Of a DNA stretch of 64,000 bases, positions 20,275 through 31,941 are shown in pieces. Each line of letters begins with the position of its first letter. The first letter of the stretch is position 1. The notes beneath the pieces were generated by a model. It ran no database searches and was not told the origin of the DNA. It saw nothing but the letters and a program-made list of their open reading frames with translations. The position numbers and the translations under genes are program-made. This DNA is from Gyromitra esculenta. Its lineage: Eukaryota; Ascomycota; Pezizomycetes; Pezizales; Discinaceae. The stretch covers positions 434,001-498,000 of the forward strand of contig JBCAML010000003.1 in assembly GCA_038503075.1 (NCBI GenBank), given 5' to 3'.

Positions 20275-20683
20275 TTTCATGGATGGTTGTTGTGTTGTTC
20301 GATTAGTGGTATAGGTGTTTCGTCGTGTCGCTTCGTCGATCGTTCTATATGTTTCCCTTGGTTTCCCTTACTATGAGTCATACGTTTGTCATCAAAGAGG
20401 TGGATTTTGAGTATATAAGCGAAGGGATTTCCCCTCTTGTTGTACTTTTTCTTCTCTTTCCTTAAGCAACGTCTTCTATAGTACACTCTTGTATTTTACA
20501 ATACAAACCTCGGTTATACCTCATAACCTTTCGCTGTCGCCGTCCTCAAGTCCTCAATACTTGAACACTCCGTAGAGCCTGTGGAACCTCGTGAACACTC
20601 TCGTCGCTTAGTTTTCCCTTCAAGTAGCACTGCTTATCTCGGGGGATACCTGAGAGCTTGAAGATAAACCTCGCCCCTTGAGA
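20275..20683 (+). repeat. 3' LTR of element B
   Basis: It is 409 bp, read as identical to the 5' LTR. The polypurine tract GAGGGAGGGGG and TAC precede it; GGTAA follows. Confidence 0.94.
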
Positions 20684-21268
20684 GGTAATGGGTCAAAGGT
20701 ATTGTGTGGGTAGCGACGGGATCTCGGTTGGAAATATAATGTCTTTGTGTTTCGGCTGTATTCGGGTATGGGTTGTTGTATAGAAAAAGTGGGGTATTTA
20801 AGTGATGGATTTTGTTCGCTTGTTGTCTTTTTCTCTCTCTCTCCTTAAGCAACGTTCTCGTTATACTTCTCTTGAATCAGTTTTAATATCACTACGATTC
20901 TACCTCAGAATCCTTGCTGTCGCCGTGAACCATCACCGATACTTCGCCTTGAAGTATACTCCCTGTAGGACCTGTAGAAACCTCGCACTCGTCGAACGAG
21001 TTGATACCTCGCTTAAGTAGCACTGCTCACCTTCGGGGATACCGAAGGGCTTAACTGAGAGACTCAACCGTGAGATTACGTTGCTTTCTCATCTACACCT
21101 CCTACTCGACGCCCCTACATGGAAATTCTTGGTTGGATTAGCCAATCCATCCTACAAATCTTTCCTTGTTTGACGCCGCGAAGACCCCAAACTCTCACCA
21201 AAGTCACCCCTGAGTGGCTTAATCAACATTACCTACGCACCAACTCCCTCCCGTGCAATCAGCCAAGG

Positions 21269-21679
21269 TCTCAAGGGGCGAGATTCTCGTCAAGCTCTCA
21301 GGTATCCCCCGAGATAAGCAGTGCTACTTGAACGAGAAACCAACAACAGGAGAATGTACGAGGATTCTACAGGCTCTACTAATGGTTCAAGCTGTGATGG
21401 CTTGAAGACGGCGACGGCGAGAGATTACGAGGCGTAATCCGAGATCGTATTTGTGAGATATAGAGAGTGTACAATAGAAGACGTTGCTTAAAGAAAGAAG
21501 AAGGAAAAGTACAAGATGAGGGGAAATCCCTTCGCTTATATACCATGTCCCAACCTTTTAGATGACAAAGACATGACTCATTGTAACGAGAAACTCATAG
21601 AAACACAAAGAACAACAACGAAACCCGACAACCATGTACCCATGTACCTAACCGATCAACATAATACCCATCCATGAAA
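21269..21679 (-). repeat. Solo LTR S1 (beta type)
   Basis: This 411-bp minus-strand LTR (TCTCAAGG ... CCATGAAA) has a perfect duplication CAAGG (21264-21268, 21680-21684). It lies in the leader of C, three bases before C's gag ATG, so it separates C's promoter from gag. Confidence 0.93.
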
Positions 21680-21686
21680 CAAGGTC

Positions 21687-22988
21687 ATGAGCTCTCCCGC
21701 CCCCGCCGCCTCCTCCTTCGAAGGAGCCGCTGTCGCTACACAACGCTTTCCCACGAAGGAAGCATTCGCCCAAGCCTATCGAGATAACCCCGTCGAGTTA
21801 TATAATCAACTACGGGACCTCAATCAGGCTTTAGAAGATCAGATTGATGCCCTTCAGGAAAGTACGCAGGAGTTGGAAGTAAAACTCACTACTGCGAAAA
21901 TCCAAGGGGATAATGCTACAAGACACGCCATGCAACAAGACCAGCGAGTCACCGAAGCAGCTGATCTCATCGCCAGACTACGTCAGGAGCGAAACGAAGC
22001 CAGAACCGCAAATCAGGCCCCCCCGGCCCCACCAGACCTCACCGCCACCCCTCCCCCAGCCCGAACCTCTTGTTCGGAACGAATGCCCGACCCGGAGAAG
22101 TTTGATGGGTCTCGAGCTAAACTCCTTGGTTTCATCTTTCAGCTCCGCTCAAAACTCGCCGTTAACAGGGACAGATTCGCAGACGAGAATACTATGATTC
22201 TCTACGCCATCAACCGCCTAGAAGGAGCAGCCCTAGAACAAGTTCGTCACTCCGTCCTCCCCTCTGGCCTCACTACCTGGACCAGTGCCGCAGCCCTCAT
22301 AGCCTCACTCGAATCAGCCTTCGGAGACCCCGACCCTACCGGCACTGCTCGACGGGAGCTACATCAACTTCGACAGGGAAAACGAGACTTCTCGGCTTAC
22401 CTAGCCGATTTTCAACGGATCATGGGACAACTCAACTTCGATGAGAACTCAAAGATGGATGCTTTGGAACATGGCATGTCAGAAGAGTTAAGAGAAGCCA
22501 TGGTTTTTGCTGCCGCTACCCCTGCCACCCTTAACAATATGATTCTCGTCCTCACCCGAATGGACAATCGTATCCGAGCTCGTAAAGCAGAAAAACGAGG
22601 GAATGCACGCGATAACATGGGGCAATTCAGCGCCCCAACCAATGCCATGACCCCCTTTGTCCCTGCTTCATCATTCCTACCCGGAGGCCTCGCCCCAATG
22701 GATCTCTCCTTTGGCCGCACCAGTAACATCTCTCGCCCTCCTCAAGACCAACAGTACACTATCATCAATGGCAGAAGGAAACTGTCAGAGGAGGAAAAAC
22801 AATGGCGCCGCTCCACCTGCAAGTGCATGTTCTGTGCCGCTCCCGACCACTCCTATGCCAACTGCCCGTCGGCCCCCAAAAAATCCGCAATGAGAGGAGC
22901 TCTCACTGCCCCCCCCGCCAACCGTACTCCTCCCGCCTCTTCTCTCCCTCCGCCACCTCTTCCACCTCAGTTTTTCGCACTCGAAGGG
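21687..22988 (+). pseudogene. gag: Gag of element C, truncated by insertion of D
   Basis: The frame is open from ATG (MSSPAPAAS) for about 434 residues: coiled coil, gag core (SERMPDPEKFDGS), and zinc knuckle [14 protein letters not shown]. It breaks within the final Pro-rich segment at 22988, where D's LTR begins; the last few residues of the open frame come from D's LTR. The slippery site and pol of C are gone. Confidence 0.88.
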
Positions 22989-23409
22989 TCTCACGGTTTG
23001 ATCCCTCGTTAAGCCCTTCAGTATCCCTGAAGGTGAGCAGTGCTACTTAAGCGAGAGGTCAAGCGAGAAGAGTCACGATGTTTCTACAGGTCCTACGTGG
23101 GTCTAACTCCAGGCGAGTTAGGTGTAAATGTTTTCACAGCGACAGCGACCACGAGGATTCTGAGGTAGAATCGAGGTAGTATTAAAGTAATACATTAGAA
23201 GTAAAGTAAGAACGTTGCTTAAGGAGAGAAAAGAAAGAGAACAACAACAACCAAAATCCTTTGCTTAAATACCCCGCTTTCTCGTAACACAAATATCAAT
23301 CTGACAACAACCGAAACATAACCGAACAACAAAGCCATTATACCCAAAGAAATCCTTCGTGACTACCAACAACATCATCCTAACCCATTACCCGGTTCTA
23401 TCCGTGAAA
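22989..23409 (-). repeat. 3' LTR of element D
   Basis: It is a 421-bp alpha-type LTR, TCTCACGG to CCGTGAAA on the + strand. R-start and U5 hairpin motifs are kept. Confidence 0.9.
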
Positions 23410-24533
23410 GTAGCTCCCCTCTTCAAGCGTGAGCTCCTGCGAACCTTAGGAGTAGCTACAGTCGTCACAGTAAGAAAAGTGTCAAGAGCAGACGTATCTT
23501 GGAGATCCTTGGCCGGTTCCCACGTAGGGTGAGCATATCCAGTCCACTCAACAAGATATTGAAGTTGTCCCCGGTGGTTGCGTTGATCAAGGATTTTTTC
23601 GATATAATATTCCTCTTGCTCGTTAACAATGATTGGGGCTGGGGGAGGAACAAGTTGTCCCGAAAAAGCGTCGTTTGGAGCAGGCTTGAGAAGGGAAATG
23701 TGAAAGACAGGATGGTATTTGACCGATGAGGGGAGATCTATCTCATAGGCGAAGGGGGAAACAATCTTTTTTACCGCATAAGGACCCATCCATTTCCAGT
23801 CCAGCTTCCTAGCATTACGAGTTGTCCGAATATTCTTCATCGACACGAAGACATGGTCATTAATTTCGTAAGCAGGGGCTGGTGTTCGATGTTTATTCGT
23901 AGCGGTCTCCTGAATATCCTGTGCCGTTCTGATTTGTGTTCGAAGATAGTCGCTTAGTTCTTGCATTTTTTTAGCAAAAGACGCGGCGTCTAGGCTTTGG
24001 GGGGTAGTAGTTATAGGGAAGATGGAGGTATCAAAACGAGGGTGGTAGCCATAATTCGCAAAGAACGGGGAGACTTTAGTACTGGCTGACTCTTGATTAT
24101 TAGCTGAAAATTCGGCCATAGGCAACCATTGGTTCCAGTCTCCCTGTTGATACGATACATAGGAGCGAAGATACTGTTCCATGACCGCGTTGAGCCTTTC
24201 CGTTTGTCCATCTGTTTCAGGATGGAAAGCAGTAGACATTCGGGCTTGGATTCCGAGGTGTTGACAGAGTTCTTTCCAAAAATGAGTGGTGAACTGAGTA
24301 CCTCGATCGGATGTCACATGCGAGGGTAACCTGTGAAGTTTCCAGATATGTTGAAGATATAAATCTAAGACATCTCTGGAGTTGACTGTGGTATTGCAGG
24401 GGATTATATGGCGCATTTTTGATAGCCGATCGACCACTACTAATATTGCATCATATCCATCGGATTCCGGGAGGCCAGTAACGAAGTCCATGGAAATTTC
24501 TTGTCAGGGGCGGTTTGGGATAGGGAGTGGGTG

Positions 24534-24942
24534 TCTCAAGGAGCGGGTTTCTTGTCAAGCTCTCGAGTATCCCTCGAGATGAGCAGTGCTACTTGAATGG
24601 GAAACCGACAACAGAAAGTGTACGGAAGTTCTACAGGCTCTACAATTGGTTTAAGTCAAGGTGACTCAAAGACAGCGACAGCGGAGGATTACGAGGTGTA
24701 ACCGAGGTTTGTATTTGTAGAATACAAGAGTGAACAATAGAAGACGTTGCTTAAAGAAAGAAGAAGGAAAAGTACAACAAGAGGGGAAAGCCCTTCGCTT
24801 ATATACCACGTTCCAACTCTTTCGATGACAAAGACATGACTCATTGTAACAGGAAACCCATAGAAACATAAAGAACAACAACAAAACGCGACAACCGTAT
24901 ACCCATGTATCCAACCAATCAACAAAACATCCATCCATGAAA
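24534..24942 (-). repeat. Solo LTR S2 (beta type)
   Basis: It is 409 bp, TCTCAAGG ... CCATGAAA, with flanks GGGTG (24529-24533) and GGGCG (24943-24947), a 5-bp duplication with one later change. Inner U5 hairpin CTCGAG/CTCGGG with loop GGATA. Confidence 0.9.
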
Positions 24943-25040
24943 GGGCGGAGGACGCCTTGGGTGCGCTGAGTAACCGGCTTTGCTTTTTGGCAGATATGGC
25001 AATTGCGTACATAACGGCCGATTGACTCCCTCATCTTTTG

Positions 25041-25450
25041 TTTCATGGATGGAGGCCTTGTTGATTGATGGGATATATGAGTATGTGGTTGTCGTATTTT
25101 GTTGTTGTTCTTTATGTTTCTATGGGTTTCCTGTTACAATGAGTCATGTCTTTGTCATCGAAAGGGTTAGAACTTGGTATATAAGTGAAGGGATTCCCCC
25201 TCTTGTTGTACTTTTCCTTCCTCTCTTCTTTAAGCAACGTTTTCTATTGTTCACTCTTGTATTCTACAATACAAACCTCGGTTACATCATATAACCCTCC
25301 GCTGTCGCTGTCTTTGAGTCACCTCGACTTAAACCAATCGTAGAGCCTGTAGAATCTTCGTACATTCTTTCGTTGCCGGTTTCCCATTCAAGTAGCACTG
25401 CTCATCTCGAGGGATACTCGGGAGCTTGACAAGAAACCCGCTCCTTGAGA
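25041..25450 (+). repeat. Solo LTR S3 (beta type)
   Basis: It is 410 bp, TTTCATGG ... CCTTGAGA, with duplication TTTTG (25036-25040, 25451-25455). It is nested in D's integrase region. Confidence 0.93.
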
Positions 25451-25528
25451 TTTTGCCAGTAAAACCTTCTACTCATAAGCTCAAAGGTTTTATCTCGTCC
25501 CGGATGTCCTGCTGCGGGGGTGTCGTGA

Positions 25529-25975
25529 TCTCACGGTTTAGTCCCTCGTTAAGCCCTTCAGTATCCTTGAAGGTGAGCAGTGCTACTTAAGCGAGGTACT
25601 AACACATTCGAGGACTGCAGTGTTTCTACAAGTTCTACGAGGGGTCTATCTCAAGGCGAGATAAGTGCAGTGGAGTGGACAGCGACAGCGAGGGTTCTGA
25701 GGTAGAACCGAGATAGTATTGACAATTACAGGAGAAGGTAAACGAGAACGTTGCTTAAGGAAAGAAGAGAAAGAAGAACAAGAGCGACCGAAATCCTTCA
25801 CTTAAATACCCCGCTTTCCTGTAACACCAACAACAACCCGACAACAACCGAAACACAAAGACATTATTTCCAATAACCAAAGCATGACCCAACAACAAAG
25901 AAATTAGACAACCATCCGAACAACAATATAACCAGCAACCAAACCATGACCCATTCCCTAAATCAATCCATGAAA
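25529..25975 (-). repeat. Solo LTR S4 (alpha type)
   Basis: It is 447 bp, TCTCACGG ... CCATGAAA, with duplication CGTGA (25524-25528, 25976-25980). It is nested in D. Confidence 0.93.
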
Positions 25976-26290
25976 CGTGATGTCTTTTGATAAGCTCCAA
26001 GCGAAGGGGGTCGAAGTCTGGTACATAGAGGTTTCCTCGGTAGTATAGTTTATCATTTTCATTGGTACACTCGCTAAGGGTAATTTCCTTTAACTGTTGT
26101 TCCTTATTCTTTAGTGCTAAGAGTATTTTTTCGGGGAACTTGTCAGCGATATATCCTTCCAGAAAGAGTTTTTCTAGGGGTGTGTCCAGTTCAGCGGCTT
26201 CATTTGACAAAGAAGCCGACAACAAACTTAGCTTAGGGTCAATATTCTCCTTTTTCAACACTACTTGGCTCTGGTGTGCCAGTCTTTCAT

Positions 26291-26706
26291 TCTCACGGTT
26301 CAGTCCCAGTCTAAGCCCTTCTGTATCCCAGAAGGTGAGCAGAGCTACTTAAACGAGAACTGTTGCGATAAGAGCGACGAAGTTGTCTACAAGTCCTACG
26401 TGGGTCTAACTCCAGGCGAGTTAAGTGGGAGAGTATTTTCACAGCGACAGCGACCGCAAGGATTCTGAAGGAGAATCGAGATGGTATTGAAACAAATACA
26501 GAAGAAGTAAACTGAGAACGTTGCTTAAGGAAAAGAGAAGAAAACCGTAACAACCATCCAAGATCCATCCCTTATATACCCCGCAATCCCCCTCGTGACT
26601 CATAGCCGAAACACAGCCGAACAACAAAGACATTATAAAGAAACCATCCTCCGTTGCAACCATTACTTCCTGAACCCTAACCCATCATCTCACTTCATCC
26701 GTGAAA
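26291..26706 (-). repeat. 3' LTR of element E
   Basis: It is 416 bp, TCTCACGG to CCGTGAAA on the + strand. U5 inner stem CCTTCTG/CAGAAGG on the minus strand, loop GGATA. Confidence 0.93.
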
Positions 26707-29700
26707 GTAGCTCCCCCTCTTAAGCGTGAGCTCCTGCGAATACTAGGAGCGGTGACCGTTGTTTGGTTCAAGAATATCTCGAGAGCAGAGGTGTCTTGTA
26801 GATCTTCCGCAGGTTCCCAGGTGGGATGGGCGTATCCGGTCCACTCGACAAGGTATTGTAGCCGTCCGCGATAGGTTCTTTGTTCGAGAATCTTTTCAAT
26901 AAAGTACTCTTCTTGTTCATTAACTATCACGGGTGAAGGCGGGAGTATAACTTGTCCGGGTAAAGAGTCGTTGGCAGCGGGTTTCAACAAGGAAACATGA
27001 AAAACAGGGTGATACTTGACTGACACGGGAAGATCAATCTCATAAGCAAAGGGGGACACGATTTTCTTGACCGAGTAAGGCCCCATCCATTTCCAGTCCA
27101 GCTTTCTGGCATTACGCACGGTCCTAACATTCTTCATGGAAACGAAGACTTGATCGCCGGCTTGGTAGTTAGGGGCTGGAGTTCGGTGCTTATTCGTTGC
27201 TGCTTCTTGGATATCTTGGGCCGTTCTTATTTGCGTCCGTAGGTAGTCGTATAGCTCTTGCATGGTTTGACTGAACGAAGCAGCATCTAAGCTTTGAGAT
27301 GTATTCCGAACGGGAAAAAAGGTGGTGTCGAAACGAGGGTGGTAACCGTAATTAGCAAAGAAGGGGGAGACTTTAGTACTGGCTGATTCCTGGTTGTTAG
27401 CGGAGAACTCGGCCATTGGCAACCATTTACTCCAATCGTCCTGCTGATAAGAGACGTAAGAGCGCAAGTATTGCTCCATGACCGCGTTCAGCCGTTCCGT
27501 TTGTCCATCGGTTTCCGGGTGGAAGGCTGTAGACATTCGAGCCTGAATTCCAAGTCTTCCACAAAGATCCTTCCAAAAGTGAGCCGTGAACTGGGTGCCT
27601 CGATCGGAGGTGACATGTGTAGGTAATCCGTGTAGCTTCCAGATATGTTGCAAATAGAGGTCGGCTACATCTCGGGAATTAACCGTAGTATTGCATGGGA
27701 TTAGATGTCGCATCTTGGATAATCGGTCGACAACAACCATGATAGCATCATAGCCGTTAGATTCTGGAAGGCCTGTAACAAAGTCCATCGAAATCTCTTG
27801 CCAGGGACGGTTAGGAATTGGTAAGGGGCGAAGGACGCCTTGAGTTCGTTGGGTATTTGGTTTGGCTCTTTGGCAGGTATGGCAGTTTCGTACGTATCGG
27901 CTGACTGATTCTCGCATCTTGGGCCAATAAAAGTTCCGGGCTAGGAGTTCAAAGGTTTTATCGCGTCCTGGATGGCCTGCCGCTGGGGTGTCATGATGTC
28001 TTCGAATAAGTTCAAGTCTGAGAGAGTCGAGGTTGGGAACATAGAGACAATCACGGTAGCGTAATAGATTATTCTCATTACGGCATTCACTTAAGGTAAT
28101 TTCCTTGGATTGTTGTTCTTTATTCTTTAATGCCGCGAGTATCTTTTCCGGGAACTTATCAGTGATATATCCTTCTTGAAAGAGTTTAAAAAGGGGGGCG
28201 TCCAATTCAGCGGCTTCATTTGACAAAGAAGCCGACAACAAACTTATCTTAGGATCAATATTCTCCTTTTTTAATACCACTTGGCTTTGATGCGCCAATC
28301 TTTCATCCCCTTCCTTGGGGAGATCTCCTGATCTCCTTGTCAATGCGTCGGGCTTTCCTCCTTGAGTGCCTGGTCGATATGTAATTACGAAGTCGAAGCG
28401 AGAGAGGTATTCAGCCCATCGTGCTTGACGGCGATTTAGCTGTTTAGTACTCATAAAATACTCAAGGTTTTTATGATCGCTGATCACATCGATGGGGTGC
28501 TTAGATCCTTCTAATTCAGGGCGCCATTCTTCGAAGACTCGGATGATTGCCAGTAGTTCCTTATCATAAATCTCGTAATTGCATTCTGCGGGAGAATGTT
28601 TTTTTGAGAAGAAAGCTACTGGGTGTAAGACGCCATTATCGTCGTATTGAGATAGGACTCCTCCCGATACAAAATCGGAGGCGTCCGTTTCTACGATGAT
28701 CTTTTTATCGGGATCGAAATGAATGAGGATAGGGGCAGTAGTGAAGGCATGTTTAAGGTTCTCAAAAGCAATATCTGCTTCGACCGTCCATTCGAATATT
28801 ATCCCCTTTTTTGTGAGTGCTGTAAGGGGTGAGGCGAGCTTGGAGAATCCTAGGATAAACCGTCGGTAAAAATTGGCGAAACCTAGGAAGGCTTGCACGT
28901 CTTTAACACTTCTTGGTGTTCCCCATTCTCGGACGGCTTTGAGCTTTTCCTCGTCCATCTTGATGCCATCGGGGGTGAGGATGAGACCCAAATACTTCGT
29001 GGTTTGTACCTCAAATTCGCATTTTTCCGGCTTAAGTAGGATATCGTTGTTCTTGAGTGTCTGCAGTACCTTTCGTACATGAATCTGGTGTTCCGCAAAT
29101 GTATCACTGTAAATGAGGATATCATCTAGGTAAGCAGTACAGAATATATCCAAATATTCAGTAAGACAGTCATTTACGAATCGCTGGAAGGTTCCGGGGG
29201 CATTGGTTAGGCCAAATGGCATGACTTGATATTCATATAAGCCGTAACGGGTGCGGAAGGCTGTTTTCCACTCATCTCCTTCTGCAATGCGTACTTGATG
29301 GTAGCCGTCTCGAAGGTCTAGTTTGGTATACCATTGTGCTTTGGCTAGGCGGTCTAGCGTTTCTCTAATAAGCGGGGAGGTATATCGATCTTTGACAGTG
29401 ATTGCATTTAGGCCCCGATAGTCCACGCAGAGTCTCAACGAGCCATCAGCTTTCTTTACAAAGAGGACGGGGGATCCAGCAGGGGAAGAGCTGGCGCGAA
29501 TAAAGCCCTTTTCCAAGTTATCCTCGATGTATTTTTTGAGAACAATGAGTTCTTCCCGGGACATTCCATAAAGGGGGCCAAACGGTGCGTCTTTCCCTTC
29601 CATTAGCTGAATTTTGTGATCATACGAGCGTCGTGGAGGTAATCCTTGGGCTTTGCTTTTATCAAACATGTCTAGGAATTCGTGGTACTCGGCCGGTATC

Positions 29701-30395
29701 CTTGCTTTCCATTCTTCCTTACTGGTTTTTTCCTCTAGGATTTTATTAATCTCGTAGAGGGACATCGCATAGGCTTGGGAAGAGTGTTTTCGGGTAAGAG
29801 TCCTGAAACTGGCAGCACCAATGAAGGATAGATTTAGTCTGGGAGGAGCGGGGATCGAGGGTGTTGATACAGGAGGTAGGCGAGGGGCACAGCGGGTGGT
29901 GCAGAGTTTAGAATTAAACTCAATGCGTTTATCGGCAAAATGAAGGTGAACATCATGGTGATTCATCCAGGGGATTCCTAGCACTAGGGGATAGTGTCCC
30001 AATTGGGTCACAAAGCAGGGGGCTTGTTCTTGGTGCTGTTGGATGGATAAGTTAATGTTGGCGAGGTGAGTAATGTCTCCCGAGGCAACTGGACGGCCAT
30101 CGATTACTTCAAGTTGTCTGGGTGTTTTTAACGGCGAAAGTGGAAGAGAGTGGTGACTCGCGAAATTCTTGTCAATGAATGCAAATCCAGAGGCTCCAGT
30201 GTCTAGTAAAGCGTGTGTTTTGATGATTTTATTATTATGGGAAATGTTGCACGAAACTACAAAATGTTCCCCATCTAACTGATCCTCCACGCTTAAACTA
30301 GAAACTGAAAACCCGGAAATTGAAAATGCAGACAAAGGAGAAGAGGACGGAACCAAGGCAGGGTCACTGGTCAGCCTTGGTTGAACTAGTTTAAA
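26685..30395 (-). CDS. pol: Pol of element E (intact frame)
   Basis: From the slip site at 30395 the frame runs 1236 residues to a stop inside the 3' LTR. Protease [20 protein letters not shown], RNase H ETDASDF, integrase CHTCQRAK finger, DDE core (SDRGTQFTAHFW, ETDGQTERLNAV) and chromodomain YLVEWTGYAHPTWEPAED are all present. The same frame is open further upstream as far as 30602, but that part overlaps gag and is not a separate protein. Confidence 0.93.
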   Translation of the reverse strand, partial: FKLVQPRLTSDPALVPSSSPLSAFSISGFSVSSLSVEDQLDGEHFVVSCNISHNNKIIKTHALLDTGASGFAFIDKNFASHHSLPLSPLKTPRQLEVIDGRPVASGDITHLANINLSIQQHQEQAPCFVTQLGHYPLVLGIPWMNHHDVHLHFADKRIEFNSKLCTTRCAPRLPPVSTPSIPAPPRLNLSFIGAASFRTLTRKHSSQAYAMSLYEINKILEEKTSKEEWKARIPAEYHEFLDMFDKSKAQGLPPRRSYDHKIQLMEGKDAPFGPLYGMSREELIVLKKYIEDNLEKGFIRASSSPAGSPVLFVKKADGSLRLCVDYRGLNAITVKDRYTSPLIRETLDRLAKAQWYTKLDLRDGYHQVRIAEGDEWKTAFRTRYGLYEYQVMPFGLTNAPGTFQRFVNDCLTEYLDIFCTAYLDDILIYSDTFAEHQIHVRKVLQTLKNNDILLKPEKCEFEVQTTKYLGLILTPDGIKMDEEKLKAVREWGTPRSVKDVQAFLGFANFYRRFILGFSKLASPLTALTKKGIIFEWTVEADIAFENLKHAFTTAPILIHFDPDKKIIVETDASDFVSGGVLSQYDDNGVLHPVAFFSKKHSPAECNYEIYDKELLAIIRVFEEWRPELEGSKHPIDVISDHKNLEYFMSTKQLNRRQARWAEYLSRFDFVITYRPGTQGGKPDALTRRSGDLPKEGDERLAHQSQVVLKKENIDPKISLLSASLSNEAAELDAPLFKLFQEGYITDKFPEKILAALKNKEQQSKEITLSECRNENNLLRYRDCLYVPNLDSLRLELIRRHHDTPAAGHPGRDKTFELLARNFYWPKMRESVSRYVRNCHTCQRAKPNTQRTQGVLRPLPIPNRPWQEISMDFVTGLPESNGYDAIMVVVDRLSKMRHLIPCNTTVNSRDVADLYLQHIWKLHGLPTHVTSDRGTQFTAHFWKDLCGRLGIQARMSTAFHPETDGQTERLNAVMEQYLRSYVSYQQDDWSKWLPMAEFSANNQESASTKVSPFFANYGYHPRFDTTFFPVRNTSQSLDAASFSQTMQELYDYLRTQIRTAQDIQEAATNKHRTPAPNYQAGDQVFVSMKNVRTVRNARKLDWKWMGPYSVKKIVSPFAYEIDLPVSVKYHPVFHVSLLKPAANDSLPGQVILPPSPVIVNEQEEYFIEKILEQRTYRGRLQYLVEWTGYAHPTWEPAEDLQDTSALEIFLNQTTVTAPSIRRSSRLRGGATFTDEVR
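30351..30395 (-). promoter_or_regulatory. -1 frameshift signal of element E
   Basis: TTTAAAC reads 30395 to 30389 on the minus strand, then the gag stop TAG. Stem AACCAAGG (30382-30375) pairs with CCTTGGTT (30358-30351) around a 16-nt loop with GTGACCC. Confidence 0.83.
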
Positions 30396-31694
30396 GCCTC
30401 GCTTGAGGCGCTGGCGGATTCTAAAGCAAAAAACTGAGGGGGGAGAGGTGGTGGTGGTAGAGAGGAGGCCGGAGGTGTGCGGTTGGCGGGTGGTGCGGTG
30501 AGAGCCCCTCTCATCGTGGGTTTCTTTGGGGCGGAAGGGCAGTTGGCGTAGGAGTGATCGGGGGCGGCGCAGAACATACACTTCCCTGTGGAACGGCGCC
30601 ATTGTTTCTCTTCTTCCGATAGCTTCCTCCTGCCGTTGACCATGGTGTATCTTTGGTCCTGAGGGGGGCGAGAAAGGTTGCTAGTACGTCCGAACGAGAG
30701 ATCCATAGGAGCAAGACCTCCTGGTACGAATGATGAGGCGGGGACGAAGGGAGTCATTGCATTGGCTGGGGCACTAAACTGTCCCATATTCTCGCGGGTA
30801 TTCCCTCGCTTCTCTGCCTTACGGGCTCGGATACGATTGTCCATTCGGGTAAGGACCAGGATCATGTCGTTAAGAGTAGCGGGCATAGCGGCAGCGAAGA
30901 CCATAGCTTCCTTCAGTTCTTCTGACATACCATGCTCAAGGGCATCCATCTTCGAATTTTCATCGAAGTTTAGCTGTCCCATGATGCGTTGAAAATCCGC
31001 TAGGTAGGCGGAAAAGTCGCGGTTGGTGCAGTTCTCGTCGTGCGGTACCGGTGGGGTCGGGGTCCCCGAAGGCAGTTTCCAAGGCGGCGATGAGGGCGGC
31101 GGCGTTGGTCCAGGTTGTAAGGCCAGAAGGAAGGACTGTGTGTCGAACTTGTTCCAGGGCTGCTCCCTCCAAGCGGTTGATCGTATAGAGAATCATGGTG
31201 TTCTCGTCAGCGAATCGATCTCTGTTAACTGCAAGTTTTGAACGGAGTTGGAGGATGAAGCCGGGGAGTTTCGTCCTGGATCCGTCAAACTTCTCCGGGT
31301 CCGGCATACGTTCAGAGCGATGGGTGGTGACTGATGGCGGCGGGGGAGTGGCCGTGAGGTTTGGTGGAGCTGGGGGGAGGGAAAGGTTTGCGCGGGCCTC
31401 ATTTCGTTCTCGACGTAATCGGTCAATGAGGGTCGAGGCATCGCTGACTCGTTGATCTTGTTGTTGGGCGTGGTGGTTGGCGTTGTTCGCTTGGATCTGG
31501 GCGGTGTTGAGCTTTATCTCTAGCTCCTGCGTTCCCTCTTGTAGAACGTCAATCTGATCCTCGAGAGCCTGGTTGAGTTCCCGGAGTCGGTTAAACAACT
31601 CGACGGGGTCGTCTCTATAGGCCTTTGTGGGGAAGCGGGGTGTGGTGACGGCGGCTCCTTCAGATGAGGAGGTGGCGGGGGCGGGGGAGCTCAT
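30386..31694 (-). pseudogene. gag: Gag of element E, frameshifted by a short deletion
   Basis: It starts at ATG 31694 (MSSPAPATSS) with coiled coil and gag core, then loses frame near 31025-31035. There the conserved ELHQLRQGKRDF reads ELHQ followed by an altered tail. Compared with siblings about 14 nt are missing, flanked by a short AC microhomology. The second half (zinc knuckle [14 protein letters not shown], stop at 30386) is open in the original frame. Confidence 0.87.
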
Positions 31695-31941
31695 TGTTGC
31701 TTCGGTGTAGGAGGTGTAGATGGAGGAAGCAGCGTAGTCTCACTTCCTCAATTGTTGCTAGAGTCTGCGTTGTTACAGACACTTGCGATGGTATTGACGC
31801 GGAGGTACTCGGAATCTAGCCACTCAGGTAGGACTAGCGAGGGCTCAGTGGTCTCTGTAGGTTTTCGCGATGTCAAACAAGGGAACAAACACACAAAGGA
31901 TTGATGAATCCAAGTTGTGAAACCCATGAAGTAAGTATGAC

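Larger units (their letters stand above)
14863..20683 (+). mobile_element. Intact Ty3/gypsy chromodomain retrotransposon B
   Basis: The 5821-bp element has 409-bp LTRs (14863-15271 and 20275-20683) that I read as identical. The target duplication is GGTAA (14858-14862, 20684-20688). Gag, frameshift signal and pol are all open, so it is a good candidate for an active autonomous copy. It sits in the 5' LTR of C. Subfamily beta: the gag N-terminus (MSNPAPAPWTF) and LTR sequence differ from A, E and G, while pol is closely related. Confidence 0.96.
14841..22988 (+). mobile_element. Ty3/gypsy element C, 5' part only (B and S1 nested inside)
   Basis: Its 5' LTR starts at 14841 (TTTCACGG), is broken after 22 bp by B, resumes at 20689 and ends CCGTGAGA at 21075. 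Then come ACGTTGCTT (21078-21086), a leader interrupted by solo LTR S1, and gag, which is cut at 22988 by D. Its left flank is ACTAA (14836-14840). No pol or 3' LTR of C is found to the right. The leader segment near 21119-21268 is related to a segment in E's leader and absent from A, B, F and G. Confidence 0.8.

Noticed and set aside
23388..23410. Separate start/stop signals in LTR-overlapping pol ends
   Set aside because: They are simply the C-terminal codons of pol reading into the LTR.
24980..25294. 104-codon frame repeated with variations in several places (also 24689-25012, 38540-38837, 44050-44253)
   Set aside because: These are translations of the LTR sequences themselves; they recur because the LTRs recur and are disrupted in most copies.
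30396..30602. Upstream extension of E's 1305-residue pol frame as an extra N-terminal domain
   Set aside because: It overlaps gag in another frame and is a translated shadow of the gag tail; pol translation should enter at the slip site.
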